In this document: one piece after another, positions 26,759-38,401 of the stretch | How positions within the stretch are numbered: position 1 is the stretch's first letter | Layout: every line of letters begins with the position of its first letter | From: Tilletiaria anomala UBC 951 | Taxonomy: Eukaryota; Basidiomycota; Exobasidiomycetes; Georgefischeriales; Tilletiariaceae | DNA: 64,000 bases | Direction of reading: 5' to 3' | Assembly (NCBI RefSeq): GCF_000711695.1 | Contig: NW_013546930.1 | Location: forward strand, 1 to 64,000 | Translations under genes and position numbers: made by a program | The notes under the pieces: generated by a model | What the model saw: the letters and a program-made list of their open reading frames with translations, nothing else | Told to the model about the DNA's origin: nothing | Database searches by the model: none

Positions 26759-29093
26759 CTAGAGATACTCCCCCTTTATCCACGCTTTGACCTTCTGCAT
26801 GCCGACGCCCGGATGCATCAGTAGCTCTCCATGCACCATGCCCTGCCCGACAAAGAGACCGCCGCCGTCCTTTTCGTCTCGCATCCCATGCTCTACCAAG
26901 TACCGGTGGTTGGCTTCCGAATTGAGGATCGCGTCGTCGGACGCGAGGAGGATTCGTGTCTGCGTTGGATCATCGATGTGAAGGATCTGAGCCGTAACGG
27001 GGCGCGGAAGCCCGGCCCTGTCAGGGCATATTTGTGAATGGCCCGGGAAACATCAGGGGACTCACCTCTTCTGGCCATAGAATGTTCGAAGGCCAGTCAA
27101 AGTGGCGGCACAGAACGTTAGCAGTGCCAACCTGCAGCGACATCGGAAGGAAGATGATCAACACAAGGCGCACACAATGGCGCTGATGCTGGCATGCGCT
27201 TCTCACTTCGCGGGCGACAAAGTACCGCAGAATAAGCTTCATAGGTGTATCGGCTCGGAGCTGCACAGAATCAAGTGATCACGGATCAGTGCTGTGCAGC
27301 TTGATATTCAATCGGCAAGAGAGTAAAGCTCACATAGACAAAGTTGGCGCAGACGTGCGGTACCCAGACTGAAAATGGCACAGGCGACATGGTCATGGTA
27401 AGCATACCCTGTCTTCAAGTACCTCTGTTGCAAGCTACAAGGAATACTCACGTTGAAAGCAGACAGGATCCACCAAGCAGGTCCTCTGTATGAGTCCCGG
27501 AAAGCATTTTAGAACCCAAGCGGAGCAGATGGTCCCCCATGAATGGCCGAGCAAGTCGATGTGGCAGCCCTGCACATCCCATCCCTCCGATCGGAAGATC
27601 TTGCGCAGCGTTCCGGTCGTCTCGTGGTGTTTGAGAGGGGCGAGGAAGTATTTGGAGAAAATATTCTGGGAAATGGACGGCTGGATTAGGATAAGGATGG
27701 GTCGTTGCATTGTTTCCGTGTCGTGCAGAAACATGTCCACCACCGCGATGTACTGTGCAAGACCGATTCCCAATCCGTGCAAGAATAGCAAAGGCCGATA
27801 TTTCGAAGTACCGTCTTTGATGGCTTTTGCAGGTGTCCACCCTGGAGGCCGGTAGATCAGGTATTCGAGCCGCTCTCTCCGCTCTTTTTTGAAACCGCCC
27901 CAAATCGCTTTGCGGATGACCAGCCATGAAAGTGTGTTCGTGACCGCGTACAGGACAAATGGCCGCGATACAACGCGCACAGGATCGACCGTCAAGCGCA
28001 TCGTCCGTATCCTCGGGCCATTATTGGTGTGAGCAGGTGAACATGCCGCCGGATGTTCTGGAAGTGTGAAGCCCTGCCTCGCTTCGATGAGTTCGCGGCA
28101 ATAATGCAGGAAATCAAGCCGCGTCCCTCGTACGGGGTCATCCCACTCCCCTGGCTCTGCCTTGACACTTCGCACACCTTCTTCCGAGAGAGTAGATGCG
28201 CTGCTGGGCACGCTGCGCAGTATTGGCCTTCTTCCCCCGGGTTCGGACCATTGCGGTGGTGCGGGGCTACTGAAGCTGCGCACGCGTATCCCAGTATCAT
28301 CATTTTGCTTGGAGGTTGGTGCCTTGCTCTCCGCCTCAATCTCTTCGAGGGTGGTCCCGTAGAGCGACCACGCGAGCCAGTGCTCGACATCCCTCTGTGT
28401 CAGATCATCGATGGGGACGTTCCAGAACCAGCGCCTGTACTCGTCCATAAAAGTCTTGGCGCGAGGGTCATCGCGGTGCAGGTCACCATCAACGAAGGAA
28501 GGAACGTATGACACGGAGCGCAGGCGGGCGATGCGTGCTGTTTTCGCCTTCTCATCCTCGGTCTGGCCAAGCGATGGAGAAATTGTGCCGGGGGACCGTG
28601 GCTTGAGGGCCGGCTGCTCAATGACAGTGATCGGCTCCAGGGTTGTGGGAGCCAGCCTTTTGCGCAGGTTATACACACTCGCTCCTCGGTTGGGTCTGTT
28701 TGCGGCACTGTCGCCATTGGCGGTCGGATTGAAGCTGCCATAGGGCTTCGAGCCAAGGCCTCCCTCTAGCGCTCGGCTAAATACATAGCACAGGAAGCGC
28801 CTGCCATAGATTGGCCGAGGTCCAGGCTTCTGAATTCTCCGCTTGAGGATATGTAGATAGATCGAGAACGCGTTCTCGATCAGGCAGTACGCTAAGAGCC
28901 CTTTCGAGGTGACATTGCGGTCAAAGTCGAATCTGAGAACGCCCTCCGGCAGGATAGAAGAAGGATAGTAGCCAAGTTCATGCAAAAAGAAGGCGATGAT
29001 GTACAGCCAGCATATTGGAGTGATGGACCAAAGACCAAAGATCAGGGCCCTGGTGGCCAGCATCAAAGCATCGACGGGGATGAGACGCGTCAT
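26759..29093 (-). CDS. membrane-anchored alpha/beta hydrolase-fold protein
   Basis: The role is probably hydrolysis of an ester or lipid at a membrane; the substrate is unknown. Five exons (29093-27452, 27368-27334, 27260-27207, 27131-27066, 26986-26759) with introns of 73-83 nt give 674 aa. The ATG at 29093 was chosen because the upstream part of the frame lacks an ATG. Two hydrophobic segments lie at about residues 12-40. A mostly disordered, charged middle part follows, then another hydrophobic stretch (FVLYAVTNTLSWLVI) and the catalytic domain from about 410. The domain shows LLFLHGLGIGLAQY (oxyanion region), the nucleophile elbow GHSWG with the catalytic Ser, a likely acid in LASDDAIL, and a likely His in VHGELLMHP. 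The two-exon bridge LWVPHVCANFVY may form a lid. Confidence 0.85.
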
Positions 29094-29485
29094 GCTGGGC
29101 CTAAGTGACGCACTGAAGCGACGAAGCGATGGCGTCAGCGGCCGGACACGCACGAAAGTGACTTCAATGTAAGGCTGAGAAGACGAACGGTGTTATATCC
29201 CACTCCAGAATGATTCAAGCTCAATAAGTACTGAAGGTTTGTTTGCTTTGTTTGCCTTTGAAGTTGGGGAACCGATTATCGAGATCTCGAAGTTCGATTT
29301 ATTTCCTCGTTCTCTCCTGTTCTCCCCAGCAACCAGAGTATTCAATTCGAACCGAGAGTCGCTACTCTCCCTAAAAGAATATACATATGGGAAGTAGAAG
29401 CCAGTATGAAGGGCTGCATCTCATGGCAGTCATCCAAGCCTATGACTGCAACGCGCTAGGTGCGATGCACAGTTGTGTAATGCGG
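29094..29485. other. intergenic between hydrolase and MAK21 genes
   Basis: Upstream region of the hydrolase gene and 3' flank of MAK21, both on the minus strand. Nothing else is seen. Confidence 0.5.
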
Positions 29486-32400
29486 TCACATGTCACTCTC
29501 GTCGTCAGACCCTAGCATGTGCGCATAGTCGTCCGCGCTGGCAAAGACCGGCATCTCCTTCCTTTGCTTCTTGAGCGCCCGCTTCTTCTGCCCCTTGCTG
29601 AGCATTTCCTTCTCGTTCTCTTCAGCCTCCCCTTCATCCTCTGCTCCACGCTTCGTCGCCTTGCCCTTGGACTCCGCTTCGATGTCGTCAAAGTCGGCGA
29701 AGGGGAGCAGGTCGTCTTCGTCCTCTTCGAAGATGCCTTCATCTCCGTCGGAATCATTGTCGAGGATATTGCCAAAGTCTTGAGGTTCTCGATCGTCTGC
29801 CAGCGTGTCCTCGTCATCTTCTGCTTCACTCGTGCTCTCCGTATCATCCTCTTTGCTTGTCCCTTCCATGGCATCCTCGAAGCCCTCCACGACTTGCGGC
29901 TCGCCGCTTTCCTCGTCCTCCTCACTATCACTGTAATCATAGGCAGCGAGATCATCGTCGTCCTCATCTTCTTCGTCGGAGATGCCCATGTCATCGTCCA
30001 TGTCACCTCGGCCTGGCATCGATGCTTTCATCGCTTCCCAAATTTCTGCCTCATCCGAGTCGGTGTCCGACATACCGGCATCAACTCCGTCCGGAGCGTC
30101 TGCTGCGGACCGATCGCTCTCGTTGTAATTCTCCGCTGGTGCCGTGTGTTCGCCTTCAGATTCGCTCTCCATGTCGTCACCCTCGTTTGCGTTTTCACCG
30201 CCTTTCCCGCTCTCCCTGCCTTCGCGTTGGGCTTTTTGGTTGAAGAATTGGTGGAAGAACAGCTGATCGACGGGGACGTTGTCCTTCTCCTTTTTCCAGA
30301 ACTTCTCGCTATTAACAAATTCACCAGCAGCCAAACCTTTGCCTCGGATGTTGATCACACCCGTTTCGAGGCCAGCAACGCCGCGACCAGAAGCAGCCTC
30401 CGCTGGTTGCATGATACTTGTGCCTTTGTAGCTGACAGGAGTCTTTTTGGGATTGCGGTAGACGAAGCGGTCGAGGAAGTGGGAGAGGGTATTCAGGGAC
30501 AGATCCGCATTCGACGTCACGTCTTGCGACTGTAGCAATTGAAGGGCATTCAATGCAACCGAAGGGTGGAAGTGTTGGGTCAAAGGAAGCTGTAAAAGAA
30601 GAGTAACATGGGGTGAGCAAGTGGTTCCTCTTGAGGAGCTGCATTTTGGTACTCACGATGTCCCACAAGCAAGTGATCTGTGCACCTGCGAATCTCGGGT
30701 CTCGCTTCCTGCCGTCGTACGCGACGCGGCTGATTCCATTTGCCGTGATTGCCAGCGCGGAGCCCTCCTGCTTGCCTTGCCCTGCTTCGTCATCCTGTTC
30801 CTCTTCGTCGTCGTCCTTGACATCTACGAAATGCTCCTCGTCGTCTTCCTCCGGGTCGTCCAGCATGCCCTTGAAGCCAGGGTTGATTTTGAAGAGCTCT
30901 CCAAGGAGGAAAAGCGCGCCGCAAACAAAGGACGGATCGTGCATGCAGAGCACCTGGCAGATGCGCTTGATGAACGCCTTCTTGCGATCAGGATCTTCAT
31001 CCGCTTTGAGCGCCTTGAACAGCAGATTGAGGTACATGGCCTGCTTGGAAGACGTCGCAAGGCGCGCGTCCAGAAGCGAATCGTAGAGCGTGCGATAGAA
31101 GCGATCCCCGAGAGACGAAATGGCAGAGACACGGATGTCTGTGTCCGCTCGCTCACCGGGTGGGGTGGCTGAGACTGCCACTTGAAAGATGAGTTGAAGA
31201 GCTTGAATCGAGATGTTGAACGACCCGGTGTGTGTGACGCGGAATAGTGTTGCCATGTGTTTATCGAAGCTTTGCGAGCAGGCGCAGGTCAGACAGATGT
31301 GGTTTGCGGGGGGCTTATTCCATATTTCGAACTCACATATCACTGCCTAGCCTTGCGAAAGGGAATGCTCTGCGAACCCCGGCCAAGATCGCGGCGACCA
31401 TCTTGGAATGCGCTTCATCGACGCCCATAGTGTTCTTCTTCAGGGGCTGCGAGCCTTTCCCACCTTTTCCAAACTTCTTGCTGTCCTTCCACCGCGGCCT
31501 CTTCTCCTTCGCAGATTGACCTCCGTCGGCTGCCTCAGCAGCGCCATCAGCCTCACCATCGCCTCCAACTTTGCGCCGCTCATCCTTATCAACGTGAGCT
31601 TGCTGCTCGAGAAGGCCCTCGAATAAGTCAAAGTACAGCTCTACGAGCATGTTTGCAACATCTTTGTCCTTGCTTGTCAGCATGGTTTGGTTGAGCGTCA
31701 GAACACCATAGTATCGAGCATGGAGATTGACTTTCGAGTTCGCGACAGCATCAGCGCCAGCCGAAGCCGCCTTTCCCTTGCCTTTGGCTTCTGGTGTATG
31801 TGGGAGCTGTGGTTTGCCTGCTGAGGCCTGGAAAATGATTTGTGCAACCTCCCTTGCGACAATAGCTTTCATGGCAGGATGCACGTTGAGCAGCTCGAGG
31901 AGGTGTCCACTGGCGCGACTGGCGACGCTTTTCTCGTTGTCGCCAAGCTTATTGACGAGCAGCCTGAGCAAGTTCTGCTCTTGTTCACTCTGGTCACGCA
32001 GAAGGTGAAACATCTGCGAGACGGATGCGGTTCGCACAAAGGGCAGAGTGTCGTGCGATTGAGCTTCCAAGAGCTGCAAGAAGTGAAAGTAGAACTTTTT
32101 GAGGTAGTCTTCGAAGACAAAGAGACCCAAGTGCTGATCGATGCTCCGCTCTGCTTTGCCCCCATCGACTCCTGCAGGTGGACGAGAAGCAGCGACAACT
32201 CTAGGCAGGAGCGGTTGGTCTCGGAAGTAGCGCAGCTTGCGGCCTCCCTTGCCAAGGGCAGGTCCCAGACCTCCAGGAGATGCGAGCCAGTCAGCTAAAG
32301 CCCGGGTTGCGCGACCGCTCTCCTGCCTGCTCTTCTTCTTGCACATTCCAAACAGACGATCGAGAGCAGCGAGATTGTGCAAAGGGCTAGACTGCGCGAG

Positions 32401-33126
32401 AAGTGTCAAAGCCGATACGCGATCCGAGAGCGTTGCAGCTGATCCGCCAGACTCGCCACCGCCTGCGGAGGAGAGCAAGGAAGCAATGAAACGAGCATCG
32501 GATGCGGAGAGCGTACCGAGGGACCCCAAGTTCGCAGCCTGCTTGCCGCTGTGACCATCTCCTCCTGTTCCATAGAGCAAGGACGAGTAGCGAGCATTAT
32601 CTTCGTGCAGGACGCGCTCACCACGAGCGTACATTGCAGAGATATCGGCTTCCGAAAGGGCAGGCGTGGCTTGGCCTTTTTGCGAAGAGGAAGGCGCCGA
32701 GCTTGCTTGGCTGGGTAGAGGTTCGAGCAGCATAGGCATCCACAACGGCTGTGCTGTGAAGATCATATTTCCCTTCACTTTTTCGCCGGCCTTGGATGCG
32801 AGCGCGTAAAAAGGCGACGAGTCGGAGACAGAATTATTCGCAAGGCTGTTTCGGTCCGAGAAACCAGGGGTATCATTTTTCTTGAATGGTCTCCTACCGG
32901 GACTCCCATCTTTCGAGAATGACGGCTTGGCCTTGTTGTTATCAAAGGAAGGCCTCGGCTTCTTGAAGCCTCCTTGACTCGTCTTCTTGAAAGTGTCTGC
33001 ATCCATATTGCCTGCAGCCCTGTTGCCTGTAGCCCCATTGCCTGCAGCCCCACTACCTGCAGATTGCTGCTTCTTGAAGCGATTAGGCTTGGAGCCCTTG
33101 TCCTTCGGTCGGAAATCTCGCACCAT
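29486..33126 (-). CDS. ribosome biogenesis protein Mak21/Noc1 (CEBPZ family)
   Basis: Mak21/Noc1 acts with Noc2 in the nucleolus in assembly and export of 60S pre-ribosomes. Exons 33126-31337, 31269-30657 and 30589-29486, with two 67-nt GTGAGT introns, encode 1168 aa. The first ATG is at 33126; the frame before it has no ATG. The N-terminal 100 residues are basic and Gly/Ala-rich. Armadillo-like helical repeats begin near SDRVSALTLLAQSSPLHNL and RKLRYFRDQPLLP. The CBF/Mak21 domain spans the exon 1-3 junctions, with RVTHTGSFNISIQALQLIF, CMHDPSFVCGALFLLGELF and LPLTQHFHPSVALNALQLL. It is followed by VPVDQLFFHQFFNQKAQRE. The last 250 residues hold long Asp/Glu runs and a basic end, typical of nucleolar proteins. 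The long antisense frame at 29519-30535 is a shadow of the acidic runs. Confidence 0.95.
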
Positions 33127-33677
33127 GATGTTCGACCTCTTTTTCAAATCGCCTAATAGCTGCTTGCCTTTAATAGCCCAGCGACAAGCAAGCTTCCTTT
33201 AGACGACTGCGAATGTCAGGAGGAAGAGCTGGTTCATCTGAAGGACTCGTCAAGGTTCGTTAAGGTCTTGTCCGAGAGGGGGGAGCAAAGGCCAAATTTT
33301 TTGCTGTGCCGTCTCAAGCATTCCGCATCTCGGGGACTTGAAGCAATACCCTACCAGTGTTGCACCGATTGTGTCAATTGATTCTGTTCCCTGGCAAAGG
33401 AGAGAATGCACCCCACGCTCCCCCCACGGCCCCACAGTTTTCCCCACGCTGATGAGATCATAACTCCATCAGTCAATTGGCTGATGGACACTCTCCGACG
33501 ACGACCATCCTGCGGTTGCATCTTCAACAGCCCCTGCATCGGCTAAACATACAATGTACTAGCTACCATTCGACCATTCATATCCATGGGCGAGATTGTA
33601 CTTTCAAATCGCCCTCGCTGTGCGAACATTTTGACTCCCCCGCCCGGTCGAAACATCCTCATTGCCAAGGCTTGACC
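33127..33677. other. intergenic region upstream of MAK21
   Basis: Promoter region of MAK21 (-), running up to the DUF2264 relic. No gene is supported. Confidence 0.45.
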
Positions 33678-36135
33678 ATGACGGCCTCGCAGCAACGCAT
33701 TGCGCACATCGTGTCCAACCTTTTGAACATCCGCTCAGGCGTTGAGCGACTGACAATCAACCTGCTCACTGCTCTTCTACCCGCTGATGGCGGTGCGGAT
33801 GACAGAGCCCAAGATGGAGGTGAAAGCACCCCAGCGCATCAAGCTCAGTCACACCCGGGCACATTTCGACAAGACCAGAGTTGAGCTGGAGGGCTACAAT
33901 CGGGGCCCTGGTAGTGCTTCCCCTCGTTCTCCGCGCAAATTCGAAACTGCCTGGACCTAGTGTCGGTCGCATTTGCTGCAGTTGTGTCCAAGAATCCATG
34001 AAAGGCATATATCCTTCGCACCCCGACCTTTGGCTTTACAAACTCGATCAAGATCAGCGCATGGTCGAGCTATGCTCCATCGGCTTTGCTCGCAGCGCGC
34101 TGCCAGACGTCTTCTGGGAGCCGCTCAATCAGAAACCTCGAGGGAATATCGCAAATTGACTTGTGCCATCAATAGAACAGACATACCTAGAAGTAAGTTC
34201 CGGATGTCTTGGCAGGAGAACAAAGCCGTGGCAAGCTAAAATCATGTGTCGTCCTTACCAGCCATTTGGCGATGGTTCTGTGTCATGACTAACTTCAGTT
34301 TGCAAGCCGTAGGCACAGCGGAGTACGAATGAAGGGACATGCACAATGATCTTGCCTTCATGAACACCTTTGTGCTCGAGCTAGACTGGTACGCTGGCGG
34401 CCCTCCGGAGATCATGTCATCCAGGTGGTCTATGACGCTAGCTTGTTCGCCATGCAATTCGCGCCCCTGCTGTTCATAAGGGATCCTACTGCACAGAAAC
34501 ATTGTCTGAGAACGTTCAACGCTTCAGGCAGGGCACGAAGACCTTTTCCAGGTATGACGTCTTAGACTTCCTAAAATCTCTTTTTGCAACCATTGACTAG
34601 GTGAGCCACTTCGACGGTGACTTTATCCATTGGTTTGACCCCCTCGGCCATGCTATACCGTTCGACTGATAACTCTCCAACCGTTTTGCAATGTTCGGAT
34701 TCTGGAGGGCAGTCGTCCTGGAAAACATTCAGTAGGATAGTGCAGACTGGTTTGCCATCAAGGGCATCATTCTCAGAAACATCAGGTGGTACATGCACCA
34801 GCCTGGCGTGCTCAAAACCGATAGCACATTCAGTCTATGGTGAGCTTTTGATATTGGGCGCTATAATGCACGTCTCATCGACCAAAGGAGGCTGATTCAG
34901 CGTCGCCCTGGCCAGGTACACCCTTGAGCACCCCTTCTTGACCAAAAAATACAACTTCTGGAGGCTTGAACATGTGGTGCTTCCTGGTTATGCAGATGCT
35001 TGCCCTGTGGGAGGACAGTGCTTTCTGGCGCGCAGGTGAAAACGCATAGCTTGCTGAGCAGATATTGGAGGTCATTGTCCTACCTAACCGGTCATATGGA
35101 GGTGCGCGATAGGCACTACGTGCTGCGCATCGGACAGTAACCGCATTTCAACATGCGTGGCGGTGCTGAGAAATGTGAGAAGCGGGGGCTATTTTCCCAA
35201 GCTTGCCAGCACTCAAATTTCGTTGTTGGCTGGCCCCCAGACTGCAAATTTGCATACAGCAACATGTTCGGCTTCAGTCTCCCATGGGTGCTTCGGGCCT
35301 GAAGCAAAAGAACGCGGAAAGTACAATCGCCATCTCGGACGACGACGGCGAACACAGGAATGTACGACTGTCTGCCATTTCGGCTGGGCTCGTCCAAGGC
35401 TACATAAGGGTGTTGCGTCTGGTGTGGAACGCCCTTCCAGATCTCACGGCCATCACGTGGCTGATACCGCTGCAGGAAACAATTTGACAGCCCGGGAAAG
35501 GGTAGGACCAGCTTCTGACATTTGCGTGTGCAACGGGTGGAACGAGCCCCGACCAACAGCCGCGGTAACCGGAACACGACATAGACGCAGATGGCCATGA
35601 ACGCCTTGAAATCGAGCGATACTAGCTTCGCGGCGAAACACATGCTGAACGACCGCGAGCGGCGTTTTGTCCCGCTCATCGACGGCGGGACTGCAGATGG
35701 TGTGGATCTGAGGACGCAATGCCGCTTCCAGGCGCTGGGCGCGCTGCGCTCGTCGCGAACGAGCAGGGCGTCAAGGGCATCTGCAACCTTCCCATCACTG
35801 TCGATGATGACGGTGAAGGCGGAAAGAACAGCTGGAAGGATAAGGGGCTTAATCGCGGAAGCGCGATGCTGGCTGACTTGATATCGAACATCATCGAGCC
35901 GCGCCCGTCCACTCCGCTCATCGTCATCGATCATGACGACGACGATGATGCCGCCGCCGAGGGGTGCCCGAGCGCCATCTTCTGCCCCCCCCTTTCCCCC
36001 GCCGCGATAGAAGCGGATGGGAAGGCGACGCGTATTCTCGCGCTGGAAGAGTGGGAAGACGAGTGGCGTCACCTGTCAGTTGTGCCTGAATGGCTGATTG
36101 CAGAGCGCTCCGTAAAGCTGAACGATGACCGCTAG
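33678..36135 (+). pseudogene. decayed DUF2264-family gene
   Basis: Recognisable pieces of one DUF2264 protein follow each other in the right order on the plus strand but in changing frames with several stops. They are KLSHTRAHFDKTRVELEGYN (33837-33896), DLWLYKLDQDQRMVELCSIG and FWEPLNQKPRGNIAN (about 34024-34158), VVYDASLFAMQFAPLLF (about 34420), FDGDFIHWFDPLGHAIPFD (34611-34668), DWFAIKGIILRNIRWYMHQP (about 34742-34803), KFAYSNMFGFSLPWVLRA (about 35247-35300), STIAISDDDGE to TAITWLIP (35320-35470) and a C-terminal block with GSAMLADLISNIIEPRPSTP (35860-35920). Total span fits a 650-750 aa protein. DUF2264 proteins of bacteria and fungi are often linked to carbohydrate metabolism, but their activity is not settled. 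The changes I noticed include a frame shift inside ELEGYNRGP, a TGA where Trp is expected after GNIAN, and two adjacent stops after AIPFD; I do not think introns explain them. The start at 33678 is approximate. Confidence 0.75.
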
Positions 36136-36235
36136 ACAAAGGCATCGAGGAAAACAAGGAGGATGCCCCCGCCGATATTGCGATAGCAGACGCGGCTGCT
36201 TGTAGTTGTTGCAATGAAGATAGTACAAAATGTGG

Positions 36236-37836
36236 TCAAATCTGGCTGATGCGGTGGTATGCTGGACTAGCAGCCTCGTACTGCTGTGCAAAGAAGCGTT
36301 TCTTGTTCTGCGCCAAGAATCTGTGCACGCGCAAGTCAAAGGATCAGCGCAAGGCGAAACGGAGGACGCTCATATCGAGATTGCAGAGAGGGCTTTTGTG
36401 TTCTGTCGCTTCGTGAAACTCACTGTAAAAAGTCTGCGATGTGCTCTTTGAGGATGGCGACGGATTCGACGTCCATGGTTGTGTGTGCGATGATTCCCGG
36501 TAAGTTGACTGTGGGAGCATCACCGACGTACAGGGAAGGAAAAGCATTTCAGTCCGGAGTGGCCAAAGAGGAAGGCTGTCGCACGTAGGCAGGCCGTGAA
36601 TACCCACCAAAGAGGCGCAGCAGGTGTTCTGCACCGTACAGGGCGCTAGGCTCGATGCCGCCAATGAGCCCGGAGTCATATTCAGTCGCTTTCCTCCTCT
36701 CCCTCTTTCCCGTCGCCGCTGCTGACACATCCCCGTTCCCATTCGCGGCTACCGAAGCTACTGCCGCCGAAGCATCCGCCACACCCTCTGCGCCGCTCCC
36801 CTTGGCTCCCTCCTTTTCCGCGAAGCGCTTGCGCATCTCAACAAACTGCTGCCGCTCGTACTTGTACAGCAGGTTGTTGCCGAGACTCTTGTCAAAGTAG
36901 AGCTTAAGGCCTGCTAGCACCTCCTCCACCACCGCCGGCGAGCGCTGCTTCGCTTCAGGGCGCGCGGAGAGGTGATCGCGGTACTCTTGCAGGATCATGT
37001 TCACAGTCGGCTCGCGTGGCACGGGGACGAGCAGCTGGTTCTTGGTGATGTTCTCCCAGTCGTCGACGAGCTGCAGCTTGAGGACATCTGGGATCTGGAT
37101 CCGGATCTCTGGACGTTTCTGATACTCTTCATCCTGATCTCATTCAGAATGTGCTTGCCGGTCAGGACTGGTCTAATAATAGCGCACGGGTGCGCGTGCA
37201 AAGTCGCAGCGCCAATAGCCACCACTCACCGGCTCGACTGCGTCTCGCCCCCGCTTGAGTCCCCTGCCTCCTGACACGCGTCTTCCCCGTTCCCCAGCAA
37301 CGTCCCCCCCACTGGATGCAGACGTAGATGGATTCGCCAGCTCCCTCTGCCGTTGCTGCTCTGCTTTCTGTGTGTCCTGCAGTGCCTTTTGTCGCGCAAG
37401 GTTTTCGTCATTGTACTTCAGCATGCGCGACTCGGGCACCCATTCGTCCCAGCTGCGAACCAGAGTAAAGGGCATTCAGACGCAACGTGCGCGGAACAGC
37501 GGTCAGGTGGGGAGCATCGAGAAGAGGTGCATATGCCATGCCCGTATTAGCTTGCTCACGTCTGCTTCCAGCCTTGATAGTGCACAAAGTAGTGTGGTCC
37601 GGTGTGGCCCTTTTTCTTGTCTTCGCTCTTCCAGTCCTCCGCTTTGAGCACCTGCGCGCGGATTCCAGGTCATATAGAATGTAAATGGCGGGCTCAAGAG
37701 AGCAATAACGCGTTGAACCACAAGTATAACTTCTTCCCAAGTCGCAAGCCCATGGAAAAGAAGGACAACATACCTTTGCCTGGTAAAGTAAAGGCCCATG
37801 GAAGCAGAGTATCTTCTCGTTGACCGCGTACTGCAT
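36236..37836 (-). CDS. chromodomain and MRG-domain protein (Eaf3/MRG15)
   Basis: Eaf3/MRG15 proteins read methylated H3K36 with the chromodomain and belong to the NuA4 acetyltransferase and Rpd3S deacetylase complexes. Six exons (37836-37774, 37651-37560, 37452-37230, 37118-36608, 36508-36424, 36320-36236) with introns of 99-122 nt encode 352 aa. The chromodomain is at about residues 3-70: KILCFHGPLLYQAKVL, HYFVHYQGWKQTWDEWVPES, with the aromatic cage residues of the family in place. A charged linker follows. The MRG domain starts near IRIQIPDVLKLQLVDDWENI and contains YGAEHLLRLFVNLPGII and FLQFLAQNKKRFF. An Ala/Gly-rich insertion of about 45 residues interrupts the MRG domain between FVEMRKRFAEK and EYDSGLIGGIEP. 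A short upstream exon carrying a few extra N-terminal residues cannot be excluded. Confidence 0.93.
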
Positions 37837-38401
37837 CGTGGGCAAAGCTGGCCTGCGTTCCGGTGCGAACCATTCGCAAGCTGCGCTTTCGAATCCTTTT
37901 CCTCCTCGTCCTCGGGCGGTGTGGCTGCCTTACGCCTGCTGGCCCAGCTATGGCTCGGGCTTGAACAGCAAGAAGCACTGGATGGATTTGGTGATCAATC
38001 TGCCCAGAAGCACGCGTCGTGGACCACGAGCTCAGAATGAGGGGCGCGGCGTTGTCGCGACGAGAAAGAAGCTGAGCCGTACAAGCAGGCGGATGCAACC
38101 CTACTTTGAGTACTATATCCATACACATGCACTCGCGCGGGCCCGTGCGGCGCATTCCACGGGGTGGATGGATGACACTAGACTGGATCAGTGCCACCTG
38201 TACCGCTTCCGCCCGCACATAGCGACTAAAAGAGACCCGCACAATGCAAATCCAGTTCCAATCCCGCCCCATCTCGGACAGAGATGTATTCAGACTATCT
38301 CGCATACCACAACACCCCCAAAGCAGTTAGCAACACAGGAAGTGAGACGCACGGTACTGTACGCAAGCAGACAGACCCAAACGCAGGAGATACCGCCCAC
38401 C
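37837..38401. promoter_or_regulatory. divergent promoter region of EAF3-like and GVP36-like genes
   Basis: These 565 bp separate the start codons of two divergent genes and must hold both promoters. No specific factor site stands out, and open frames here are shadows or chance. Confidence 0.45.

Noticed and set aside
29519-30535. 338-codon plus-strand frame opposite MAK21
   Set aside because: Mirror of the Asp/Glu-rich runs of MAK21, which give hydrophobic antisense peptides; not a membrane protein gene.
35116-36072. 318-codon minus-strand frame
   Set aside because: It lies opposite the DUF2264 relic, begins at a non-ATG codon and has no domain.
35203-36135. Small acidic protein with SUMO-interaction-like motifs (ISDDDGE, VDDDGE, VIDHDDDD)
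   Set aside because: On comparison these blocks match the C-terminal part of DUF2264 proteins in order, so they belong to the decayed gene.
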